A program made the translations under genes and the position numbers. From assembly GCF_910592395.1 (NCBI RefSeq), contig NC_088315.1, positions 16,723,808-16,787,807 on the forward strand: 64,000 bases of DNA. Reading direction: 5' to 3'. The DNA is from Lineus longissimus (lineage: Eukaryota > Nemertea > Pilidiophora > Heteronemertea > Lineidae). Each line of letters starts with the position of its first letter. The stretch's first letter is position 1. The notes under the pieces were generated by a model. It made no database searches. It saw only the letters and a list, made by a program, of their open reading frames with translations, and was not told the DNA's origin. This document shows positions 1 through 9,391 of the stretch, piece after piece.

Positions 1-7
1 CTTTCAG

Positions 8-2396
8 AAAAGTAGGTTTCCCCGACTCAATGGGAACGAAGGGTGTAGTCTCTGGAATAGTTTTGTTTTCATTCAACTTTGGGTGAGTATAGGGTTTGCG
101 TTTGACGTCATCTTCGCTTACATGTAATCTCGGGGGACGTTCGGGCATTTGTAGAACGCCAGTGATATAAATGGACGTCAGTGATGATGGAAGACCGAAT
201 AGTATGCATCCTGCGGATTAGCGTCGGCCATAGCTGTGATAACATTTTGCTCCTTCCGTCAAATCTTCAGAATAATTCACTCTACACACCGTGTTTACGT
301 TGGTCTCACAGGTCTGAGAGCATCCAAAATCGGTCTTTGACAGTGAAAATCATTTATAAAAAACACACTGGCTATGTACAGTCATAATAAACCTTGAAAT
401 AATCATACAGAACGTACGACGAACATGCTATGCTTTGACAGGTTTGGATGTACTTATTTTTGATGTGAAAGCGTTTTGCTCGCCGATTGAGTACGTGAAA
501 AAGTTATGAGCTTGTAGATTTGGCCAATTTACTTTGAAAATGGCTTAGAAGTGTAATACAAGTACGTCATCAATTCGTTGCTGTTCTGTAGTACCTTTTG
601 TGAATTTTTTTTTATATAATATGTAAATTTATTAATCAATCTTATGATTAAAAGGAGGCATAAAAAAAGCAATATGCTTAACGCTTATGCCCCCTCATTA
701 CACTCTTTACAAATTACATAAAACACAAGATGGACAACTGTAATTGATGGTCAGATATCACAAGATATAATGTGCAGAGATATCAGCGAGTAAATCTGCG
801 TGTTCTTTCAATGTAAGTTTGAACTACTGAAAATATAGATATATTTGTATCATGGGAGTAAGCCTCGTTACCAAAAAGAAAATCCTTTACAGTATACGGT
901 AAAATTCTAGGTGGAGGAAATCTATCCTCGAGTTCAAGTACAAACTGATGTCTCTGCGCAGTATACCGAGTGCAGTGAAAAAAGTAATGATATGGATTCT
1001 CAACCGACTTGTCGAAACAATAATTACAAGACGGGTCAGCAATGACATGATTTATAAATAAATGATAATTCAACCCGCTGCAACCAGTCCTTAATCTACA
1101 GTGATATATATTCCTCTCTCTCGTTGTACCAAAGAAGTACCAGGCTTGGGGTTTAGGTTGACAAAACATATGACACAACATTTTTTTGAATATTCCAATT
1201 GAGGGCGCATTTCTAACTTCGCTTGGTAGACTATTCCAATCCCTGGTTGTAGCGGGAAAAAATGATCGATAATAATACTCAGTCCGGCATAGAAATGGTA
1301 TAAAGTCATCTTGATTACGAAGATTGTATACACGATTATCACCCACCCTGGGAGGTAATAACTGTCTCAAATAGGTTGGTGTTTCGCCATGAATGATTTT
1401 GTAAAACATAACTAATCTATGAATCTATGCGATACAAGTACGTCATCAATTCGTTGCTGTTCTGTAGTACCTTTAGTGAATTCGCTCAGTTTTGCAATCA
1501 TGCGGGGCATGCTTTGTATGTGCTTCTTCGTGTTTTATAACGACATCGATTTGAAGTCCAGGTCGGAGCCCGCACTTGGATAAGGTAAGTACTGGAAGAA
1601 AAACATAAATATCCTGCCTAATTGCATGTGTATCACTCCGCCGCTCGGACTACGTGTACTTTAGAAACATTCCTTGTATTTTTTTAGACAAGGTCGCCAA
1701 GACTTGTTTCTGGAAATAAATCGACGAAATGATGCAAATTATGAATTTTTTTCTCCCTTCCAGCGCATTTGTTGGGCCGATGAGTGCAGGAGATCTGGTT
1801 GATGCTGTGGGGTACGCCTGGGCATGTTCCGTCGTCTCCCTGGTAGCATTTGTAGTTGTAAGTATTGATTCTAGGCGCGATTCTAATTATAATACGCGTC
1901 ATTGAAAACAGTTTCTACTTTAAATGGCTCCTTTTTGTCAGCATGTCATTTGGGTCATTGAAACAAGACAAAACAACTTAAAAGTTTTTTTCACGAGTTC
2001 TTTGGAGTACACTCTTAAAAGTTAAGGTTTTTGATCCTCTGAAAAGTGTAGTACATGCACACGATTCCTCTTCTGTGCATTCTTACCATTACGTTTCAAG
2101 AAGGGCACATCGGGTAAATCTTCTTCCTTCAAGGTTACCAATCAAAATCAATTAAGAGGAGAATATGAACGCTTTCTGCCAATCAACTGTCTAAATCGTA
2201 TCTTTCTTATTTCTAGGCGATTACTATTAGCATAACGTATGCCGTTTTGCATTATCAACAACGCTCCCTTTCGGAGACGGAAACACCTTTTCTCGCGGAC
2301 GACAAGAATGACAAACTGAATGAATCGAGTCACATATTGATGAGAAAGATCCCAACGTATTCATCGCATTCTAGTGATAAGCTGTTATCCGATTAG
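8..2396 (+). CDS. MFS transporter, SLC18B1-like, C-terminal exons (copy A, partial)
   Basis: Three exons are visible: 8-82, 1764-1857 and 2217-2396 (stop TAG 2394-2396). Each has an AG acceptor and a GT donor, and the phases match copy B exactly. They encode the last two to three membrane segments of a major facilitator transporter (FGAFVGPMSAGDLVDAVGYA, then a hydrophobic run ending in AVLHYQQR) and a hydrophilic cytosolic tail. Copy A keeps Asp in GDLVD where copy B has Asn. Its tail ends SSDKLLSD, whereas copy B ends SSDKPLSSPSSD, because of an indel in a short tandem repeat around the stop codon. The 5' part of the gene lies left of the window. The family assignment comes from copy B, which shows all 13 exons. 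Confidence 0.8.
607..1431 (-). mobile_element. 5'-truncated non-LTR retrotransposon fragment with 51-bp TSD
   Basis: The insert is absent from the otherwise identical copy B (around 27906). It is flanked by a 51-bp direct repeat, 556-606 and 1432-1482, with one mismatch. A T-run at 605-613 abuts the left target repeat, as expected for the poly(A) end of an element lying on the - strand. The insert carries the C-terminal part of a LINE reverse-transcriptase ORF. Only about 825 bases are present, so the element is strongly 5' truncated. Confidence 0.9.
783..1409 (-). pseudogene. LINE ORF2 C-terminal region
   Basis: An open frame of 208 residues begins MFYKIIHGETPTYLRQLLPP and contains FFPATTRDWNSLPSEVRNAP. 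That is the hallmark of the region after the RT domain in Jockey/CR1-type ORF2 proteins (sRttrdWNsLP). A Cys/His cluster follows (CNYCFDKSVENPYHYFFHC), the usual zinc-knuckle-like motif of these C termini. The endonuclease and RT catalytic core are missing, so this fragment cannot transpose by itself. Clade assignment is by motif memory only. Confidence 0.8.
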
Positions 2397-2969
2397 CCGT
2401 CATTATCACCATCTAGTCATTAGCCGTCAATATTGCAGTTCTGCAATGCGTGATGCACAAAATAGATAGGAACCTTTGCCATGGACACGAGATTACACAG
2501 GCACGTCTCAACTCTTGAGAATCAATTCCCTAGATTGCCACGAATCGGACATTTAAACGTGCTGATGTAATTAAGGGTGACTTTGATCTCCTGCTCTCCT
2601 CAGTCAGATGGACAGCTACACAAACCTAAAATCCCGGACAGTTATACCAGGTTCTGTCCTTCCCTCAAATTGATGTTCCTTTTCGCTACCTTGTGCGCCT
2701 TGTCCCCAATGATGTGCCATTGCTCTGATCTGCAGGGTGTGTCAGGTATTACATGGTGCCGCATGTCTCATCTGGATGTGCCCTCATCTTCATAGCGCAG
2801 TATCAGTGTTGCTATTACAGAGTGTACCAAGTCTTTGTTGGATGTGCCATGCCTCTTTACTAGGCGTACTCAGTCTGATTTGAATGTGTCCTCTCCCAAC
2901 GTTGTGCACCTTGTTACTACAGGGTGGACGGCCATGTCTCTACCCTTTGGAAAACGTATATCATTTTTA

Positions 2970-3120
2970 CATGGTAAATCCACAGTTCACCATCATGGTG
3001 ATCTGTCAGCACTTCACCATGATGAATTGGGACGGTGGAATATTCATCATGGTGAGCATGTTAAAAGATGCATTCACCATGGTGAGCATGGTAAACTCCG
3101 ATTTCATCACGGTGAATCCC
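2970..3120. repeat. Cluster of TTCACCATGATG / CATCATGGTGAA inverted motifs
   Basis: At least six near-identical 12-14 base motifs, TTCACCATGATG or its complement CATCATGGTGAA, alternate in orientation within 150 bases downstream of transporter copy A. They could fold into several competing hairpins. The same cluster is in copy B at 29418-29558. Open frames that cross it read MVS/FTM repeats and are by-products of the motif. Confidence 0.85.
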
Positions 3121-3234
3121 TGATCATTTTCGTAAGGGTCGTCTTCTCTCCAAGGTATACAATTATTTCTTCCGGGTCTACCTGCTGGTCCAGGGTAGCA
3201 GGATATTAAATGCAAGGCAAGTAGAGATACCAAG

Positions 3235-3660
3235 AGCGATGTAAAGATCACATCGATCGTCACGGGTGAAATAACCGATAATCGTTGGGTGTAACATAAA
3301 CGAAAGGTGTGAAAGAATAGCATGATGATCGTCTCAATCATTCGCATCGATTTCTTGGTTGACAGTTTCGTTTGCATTGATGGCATTCTATAACACCAAC
3401 ATACGGAGTTTGGAGATATGATTAGCACTTTGCCCGATGCCAGTTCTTAGCGCCAAACTCTCCAACAGTTTCAATCCCCCGGGTACCAGAGAGGAGCGAC
3501 GATAATGCAAGCCAGGGAAAAGAGACCAGGGTCAAGTTATTCAAAACTAGTTTGGCCACTAACACTTGCGTCAACTTTACTCGGCGTTTAATCTAAGAGC
3601 TCAACTGAAGGGGATATCGCGTGCATGCAAAATATCACTATTTGAGTGCGACTTCTTTTC
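3235..3660. other. Unique spacer
   Basis: Single-copy sequence right of the duplication breakpoint. No exon, RNA gene or mobile element is recognised. It ends in a pyrimidine-rich tract and CAG at 3654-3662 that could be a splice acceptor for the next feature. Confidence 0.5.
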
Positions 3661-3662
3661 CA

Positions 3663-4045
3663 GAACCAGTTCCACCAACATCCTGCAATAGCTTCGTCTA
3701 CAACAACAACAAAGCGAAGCTCCGCCGGTCTCGCAGTTTCACGTCTCGTCTTCTTTCGGGGAACGGTCACGAGAACCGCGGATACGCATACGACACCACG
3801 CCGCAGTACGAAAACGAAATGGACACGCTGCAATCCCCCGACACAATAATCACGTCCACTAGTCACAGTGAACACTACCCACAGGACGAAACCATCCAGG
3901 ATTTACAGGGTTACAAGAGGAAATTGAAGAGGACTTGACATTGCCTAGGGACGAGGCTGAGGTTGAAGAGCCTCAGTATGATGAGCCATTGGGTGCTTGT
4001 GGTGGGGAAGTTGAGGTCGAGGTCGACAGTGACCTGAAATATTGA
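3663..4045 (+). CDS. Possible terminal exon of an unidentified gene (frame break near 3900)
   Basis: After a good acceptor (CTTCTTTTCCAG) one frame reads a plausible hydrophilic tail with KLRRSRSFTSRLLSGNGHEN and a Ser/Thr-rich stretch to about residue 90. It then turns basic and stops at 3938. From about 3900 a second frame reads a very acidic tail (LQEEIEEDLTLPRDEAEVEE) that stops at 4043-4045. Together they suggest one C-terminal coding exon broken by a single-base indel, or a chance low-complexity frame. An AATAAA at 4245-4250 with GT-rich sequence after it supports a 3' end here. No family is recognised, and upstream exons are not identified. Confidence 0.35.
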
Positions 4046-4244
4046 CGAACTGGCGTGGTCAAAACAACGATGTAAACAGTCAAGGATTATTCTTTTTAAT
4101 ATCAACATTTCTAAGTGTTTAACGGCGGCGCAACTAGACCAACCAGACCAGCTAGCTCCTGCCTATCCCCTCTTTAATTGTCTTTTGCATTTTCTTGTAG
4201 TGAGAACTTTACTGGAATGTGAACAACTGTAAAAAAACGAATGC

Positions 4245-4250
4245 AATAAA
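4245..4250 (+). terminator. Candidate polyadenylation signal AATAAA
   Basis: AATAAA about 200 bases downstream of the putative terminal exon, followed by the GT-rich stretch GGGTGTTTTCC at 4269-4279. The same sequence could belong to a retroelement LTR remnant, because a primer-binding-site-like TTGGTGCTGGCCC follows at 4294. Confidence 0.35.
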
Positions 4251-4372
4251 TATGTTCAGTGTAAATCAGGGTGTTTTCCTTTCACCATAGAACATTGGTG
4301 CTGGCCCGCCTGAGGGCAGTTTTGTTCTGGCCATTCGCCACTTTCCTCGCACTCCCTGTCAGGTGATAAGTT

Positions 4373-6384
4373 TTGACCAATCAAAATCCCCGTACGTGTG
4401 TGGAAACTATGGCAGCACTGATTGGATCACGCTTGTTACGATACGTCTATCTGAGTTTGAAACAGGACTTCAAAATCTCACGTAGTACGTTATGGTCGGA
4501 TAGTCAAATCGTAATCCATTGGATTAAAAGTGATAAAGATCTGCCAATTTTTGTCAAAAACCGTGTCAACGAGATTAGGAAGAATGAAGTTATAGATAGC
4601 ATAAGGTATTGTCCGACAGCAGACAATCCGGCGGACATGCTAACACGTGGGATAACAGTCGCTGAATTTGAAAACTCGAACTTGTGGTGGGCTGGCCCCC
4701 ACTGGCTTTCACCAGGAGAGTATCCGGAAAGCATTGTCGTGGATGATAACACCGTTCATGAGGATTCTAGTATCACTAACACCAGTGACATCAACTCAGT
4801 GACGTCAACCCTTGTTAATGCTGCCAATACGACCAGTGAAGTCAACTCAACTCACGTGATTGACATCAATCGTTACTCCTCGTACACTAGGATGATACGC
4901 ATTACCGCACTCGTACTTCGCTTCATATACGCAAACGTAACACTGATAAACGATTGCTCGGACCGCTATGCGTCGATGAAATTCAACAGGCCGAAATCGT
5001 CATCATCAGGGACATACAACGTGAAATCTACAAGGAGGAGATAACGCACTTACGAACGGAACAGAAAACTCACGGAAATCTCGTTACGCAGTTAAAACTG
5101 TTCTTAGATGACGATGGAATCATTCGCGTCGGTGGACGGTTACATAACGCCCCTATGGAATACGCCGCCAAGTTTCCGATTCTCGTACCGTCCAAACATC
5201 GTTTGGCTGATTTGATCATTCGACTTGCTCATTCAAACGTCTTTCATTCAGGTGTGCAAACGACAGTGACATACATTCGGAAGAGGTTTTGGATTACGTC
5301 AATAAGACAGAGGGTTAAATCAGCCCTTCGTAAATGTTTTGTGTGTAAACTTGTTCAAGGAAAGCCTTACTCCCGCCCCATACCAGCACCACTTCAATCT
5401 GTGAGATTGATGCAGTCTAGTCCTTTCACGGTCTGTGGTGTTGATTTCTCTGGTTGTCTTTATGTCAGGTGTTCACAATTGAATACAAAATCAAAAAAAA
5501 CCTCGCAGATTCACACCACGGAAAATAAGGTCTACATTGCATTATTCACATGTGCCTCTACCAGAGCCATTCATTTGGAATTAGTTCCGGACATGAGTAC
5601 TTCATCATTCATTCTAGCTTTCCGAAGATTTGTCGGTCGGCGATCGTTACCACAACTGATGATCTCTGACAATGCTTCAACATATCTTGCATCCGCTGAA
5701 GAAATCAAGAAACTCATTTCTTCACCTTCAGTGAAAACCTATTTAGCAAATCGACGTGTTCAGCGGAAATTCATCGCCAAAAGAGCACCTTGGTATGGAG
5801 GTTTATATGAAAGGTTGATTGGGCTTACTAAGAATGTATTGAAGAAAGTTCTTGGGAGGCGATTTCTAACCTATGAGGAACTGAATACTGTGTTGATTGA
5901 AATAGAAGGCAACGCTCAATGATCGCCCGCTGACTTACGTTTCTTCAGAACTGAATGATCCCGAACCACTGTCACCGTCATTTTCTTGTGTGGGAGGAGT
6001 CTGACAACGTTTCCTCATCAACTTTTTGATCCTGACGAATTGTCAGACCCAACCTTTGGTTCAGATTCAGAGTTACGTAAACGTGCAGTGTTACAGTCTC
6101 AGGTGATCGAACAGTTCTGGAAACGTTGGTCGAGTGAATACATGGCCGCTCTGCGTGAAAGGGATGCCATTTCAGGAAAAGGTGCCATTGAAAATAAGAT
6201 AAAAGTAGGCGATGTTGTATTAGTTCATGAGGACCACGTGCCGCGTGTAAAATGGTCATTAGCTCGCGTTGAAGAACTCATTCATGGAAATGACGGACTT
6301 GTCCGATCCGCAGTGATCAAAATGACGTCTGGGGTCACAAACCGACCCATTGTCAAACTCCTTCCACTAGAAAGTTCAACTTAG
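4373..6384 (+). pseudogene. BEL/Pao-type retrotransposon pol remnant (RNase H, integrase, C-terminal domain)
   Basis: Three overlapping frames (4373-5044, 4954-5922, 5986-6384) read through the 3' half of a BEL/Pao polyprotein. First comes an RNase H-like segment with LWSDSQIVIHWI and the PADNPADMLTRG-type motif. Next is an integrase zinc-binding stretch (H-H near 5230-5245, CFVCKLV near 5340), then the catalytic Asp of VDFSG, Asp of SDNAST and Glu of PWYGGLYERLIG. The last part is a DUF5641-like C-terminal domain with GDVVLVHED. Frame breaks near 4930, 5910 and 5985 and a missing 5' half (gag, protease, RT) make the copy inactive. It is an old truncated element in host DNA. Confidence 0.85.
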
Positions 6385-6570
6385 GTAATTTCGCCATGAG
6401 TGCCATAAACTGTTGATTGAACTGAATAGACATTTTAGACATTTTCATGTGTTTATGAATATATTTTATCCATGCATTAAATAGTGTTTTAAGCTTACGT
6501 TTATTCTACTTTAAGCAGTCGTTTCAGCTATCAAACAAAAATCAAAAAATAGTTCAGTTTCATCAATTTC

Positions 6571-6800
6571 GGCCCGGGAGAATGTGGAAACTCTTCGTAA
6601 ACACTATTATTGTTATGTGATTCTTTTATTGTACAGCACTATGTTAGGACGTAGTTGGCACCCATATTACACTTATGTATTATCCAACTTCTTGTATTGT
6701 ATACACATTGAGAGGACTTGGCAATATAGTTTCATACAGGAAAGACGTCTTCGAGTTCTCTCTCTCTTCAATACGATCACACGCAACGTGACCATGGCCG
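6571..6800 (+). mobile_element. Polypurine tract and possible 3' LTR start of the BEL/Pao remnant
   Basis: GGCCCGGGAGAA at 6571-6582 directly precedes TGTGGAAACTC at 6583, the usual arrangement of a polypurine tract followed by a TG-starting LTR. The right end of the LTR cannot be fixed and no matching 5' LTR was found. The end coordinate is therefore nominal. Confidence 0.4.
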
Positions 6801-6984
6801 TGCTGTCTGTGACGAACAAGCTCTCTTCAGATTGGTCAATACGTGTCAGGAAGTCCCAGTTTGGGCAAAAAGCATTCATTCTTTGGGCAGCACTGACGCA
6901 AAATGGGCCTGGCGTTTTTAGTTGCACCCAGGCGTTTCAGTTTCTGACTATTCCCGTCAAAGCTTAATAGGGAGCGCTCAACAC

Positions 6985-7690
6985 AAAAGTTGAAACGTAC
7001 TTCTCTATTGCCTCTTGCTGTACGAAACAACCTCCAAATCAATTAGGTGTCATCAACGACTCATTTACTCAATTAAATGTCAACATTTCATACAACACCT
7101 TAATTTCAATGATTTTAATGATAATTGGAACAATCAGCACTGACTAAAAATCATCCGTCTGGGACTGTTCGTCAGTCCTGAGCTTCGAAGCTTGCCTGCC
7201 AAATGCAAAAGTCCGTGCAGCTGCCCGCCACCACCGCGGCGAAATACGTTGCCCAGAAGGTTCATTCAAACTCAAAATGCAACATTCAAACCTCGACATG
7301 GCACATTAGCGAATGTATGTTTGACTTTTCCTTGCTCCGTCGAAAATAACTTACTTCAGTATTGGAGTTATGGGTTCAACATTGAAGATGAGGTTTAGCT
7401 ACGGAATTTTTTTTGAGTTGGCCTTTTGGCCTTTTGTATTCCCAATGACGTCATTTTGACAGAGCCGGCAGAAGAAGCCGACGCAGAGACACTATGCCAC
7501 TTGATCAAGCTCAATCCCAAGTTTGATAAAAAATAACAACAAACAACACGTACACCATCGCTGAGGTTAATTACAAGTCACCAATTATTAATTAGTAATT
7601 AGGATTAAACAGGCGTCAAATGAGGATTGCGTTGAGATCGGAGAGAACGGTTAACTGAGTGGGAAATCATCGGAACATCGGAACATCGGA
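6985..7690. other. Gene-free stretch
   Basis: No exon or RNA gene is recognised. Short frames on both strands have no family signature. A short ATCGGAAC tandem repeat lies at its right edge (about 7670-7696) and leads into the foldback element. Confidence 0.5.
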
Positions 7691-7692
7691 AC

Positions 7693-7890
7693 ATCAAAAC
7701 ATCGGATCTCGTGAATTATGCCGCTGCAGAATTCAGAATTATGCCAAGGCATAAATAGGAATTGTGGTGTGGCATAATTAGGCCAATCAGCAAGTGGCAA
7801 TCGTTTTAATTATGGTGCAGCATAAATCGCACTTCCGCCCACAATTCCTATTTATGCTGCGGCATAATTCACGAGATCCGAGGTTTTGAT
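7693..7890. mobile_element. Foldback/MITE element with 32-bp terminal inverted repeats
   Basis: Arms 7693-7724 and 7859-7890 are inverted complements with one mismatch (core CGGATCTCGTGAATTATGCC). A second inverted pair, CATAAATAGGAATTGTGG, lies inside at about 7750-7767 and 7839-7856, and the motif GGCATAATT recurs several times. The whole element can fold into one long hairpin. It has no coding content, and its target duplication is obscured by the flanking ATCGGAAC repeats. Confidence 0.8.
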
Positions 7891-8016
7891 TGGTCGATTT
7901 ATTGTGCACTACAATTCCGATTTATGCAGTGGCATAATTCTGTCCACTCGCGCCAGCCATATACGTTGAATTAATATCCTAATTAATATGACTGATAACA
8001 CGTGCAGGCATCTGTG

Positions 8017-8531
8017 CACCAGTTATGCATTGGCGATTACCATTCAGAGCGCCAAAGCCGGTGTAATATAGGTGTAATATATGTGAGTGTTTTCCGTGTG
8101 TGAGTGTTTCCCCTCATTGTTTGGGAACGCTCAAAAATAGATTGACAAGTTTTTCTGTGTATCCCCCCTATTGAAAAGTCGTGGTCTCTCTAGCTGCCTA
8201 TTGTTTGGAAACACTGACACATGGGGAACAACCACAGATGTTACACCGGCATTCTCTCTCCCGTGATCAAAGCGGTCGGATATAGGCCCAATGTTCATGA
8301 TATGATACAGAAGGAGTTCAAGTAGGCCCTCAATATGGGTACGCCAGGTTAGTTCATCAAAATCTTTATTTTCAATATACATTAATCTTATCTGTTGATG
8401 CATTCCAGAACCACATGGGATCATCGCACATGTTTTGTAGTGTCTATCAACCATGACTATAGGTTACCTTACCTATTTTCGGGGCTATATGTTACTTAAA
8501 CAAAGCATGGCGGTGCACATCCAAAGTCTCC
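8017..8531. repeat. Duplicated block, copy 1 (pair with 11319-11640)
   Basis: The block starts at CACCAGTTATGCATTGGCG and runs to GGTGCACATCCAAAG. It matches 11319-11640 with a few substitutions, apart from a 184-bp insertion at 8062-8245. Each copy has a + side that is non-coding and a - strand frame starting MVDRHYKT. Since both frames sit inside the repeat, I do not call them genes. Confidence 0.85.
8062..8245. mobile_element. 184-bp insertion flanked by CCGG, absent in paralogous block
   Basis: In this block AAAG-CCGG is followed by TGTAATATAGG and, 184 bases on, by GTTACA-CCGG-CATTC. The paralogous site at 11360-11363 has a single CCGG (AAAGCCGGCATTC). The insert therefore begins TGTAA and ends TTACA between duplicated CCGG, a short-TIR MITE. 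A TSD plus longer TIR (CCGGTGTAA/TTACACCGG) is an alternative reading. Confidence 0.7.
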
Positions 8532-8539
8532 GGTGAGAG

Positions 8540-8905
8540 ACAATACCACCAATGAATATTCATAGGTCGGAGGGTCCAGGCCTATCAATTAGACGAGTGC
8601 ATGTTTTTAACTCTCAAGTACATATTTGGAGAGGTATTGAAAAAAACATTCGCTGTAACAAGTCTACAGATACAAATAAATTGTTTGGTAAAAAAATTAA
8701 TTTTGAATTTTGACAACCTGGCCATAGGGGGCGTCATTCAAGGTTGGAGTGAAAATGGCCGAAATGGGTAAAACTGTCAACTTGTGTCAAACTTGTCAAT
8801 TTAGAAAAAAAATTCCGTTGTCAACCACCAGTTTAAATCGCACTAGTTCCTCCCAAGACTAACCCGTATATCATATCCGAATTAAAATCAAGATGGACAT
8901 ACAGG
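8540..8905 (+). repeat. MITE-like 430-bp family, truncated unit
   Basis: Begins ACAATACCACCAATGAATATTC like the units at 12525-13800 and follows them up to CCGTATATCATATCCGAATT. It then diverges before the terminal GGTGGTCTTGTCTC. It is non-coding. Confidence 0.8.
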
Positions 8906-9390
8906 TAATGCCAGTCAACAATCCATTGCTCAGAACTAACTTCATTAAAATGCACACCCTATTTGATTCAGTTGTTAAGCAATATCTGTTTGGAGTAGGA
9001 ACACCTGAGGCACATCAGAAAAAATGCTTCAGCTTCTAGTCTATATAATTAGTATGTATTGGGGTATAGGACCCCTTGCTTAATAGTGACTGGGATTTTA
9101 TTTTGGCCAAGTATTTTTAACACCCTGGTATTTGCAAGTGACCAGTTAAGTTTCGAATTCACAAACTATATATCCTCGTATGCCTTCTGGACTTTTTTCA
9201 TTCAGATGAGAGAAGTTCAGTTTAAAGTGCTTTTTTAAAATAAGCCACAATATTCATTTCATCATACTACAGCTTATCACTGCTTTCACCGAACGGCGTA
9301 AGCTTGCTAAGAGTATCAAATATAGACAGTCTTCCAATGCGAGTTACCTTGATTGGTGGTTCAGCTGCAGTGTCGTGGACCGGATATTTC
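8906..9390. other. Gene-free stretch
   Basis: AT-rich sequence between the truncated repeat unit and the 3' end of the Myb/SANT-like gene. Nothing recognisable was found beyond possible 3' untranslated sequence of that gene. Confidence 0.4.
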
Positions 9391-9391
9391 C

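Larger units (their letters stand above)
1..3234. repeat. Segmental duplication copy A (3' end of SLC18B1-like gene and flank)
   Basis: This stretch is a direct repeat of 27302-29674. The two copies are nearly identical across the last three transporter exons, their introns and about 800 bases of 3' flank, and similarity stops after the shared GAGATACCAAG at 3224-3234 and 29664-29674. Copy A is about 860 bases longer, mainly because of an inserted LINE fragment at 607-1431. The left part of copy A lies outside the window, so the repeat unit is at least about 27 kb if the copies are a head-to-tail tandem. Confidence 0.95.

Noticed and set aside
2835-3209. Overlapping ORFs downstream of transporter copy A
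   Set aside because: They read across the inverted-motif cluster in the 3' flank and are different frames of the same repeat.
4200-4310. 5' LTR and primer binding site of the BEL/Pao element
   Set aside because: TTGGTGCTGGCCC resembles a primer binding site, but nothing left of it matches the sequence after 6583, so an LTR pair cannot be shown.
8131-8454. MVDRHYKT... ORF on the - strand, repeated at 11287-11568
   Set aside because: It lies within a duplicated repeat block, part of it comes from the inserted MITE, and no family signature is visible.
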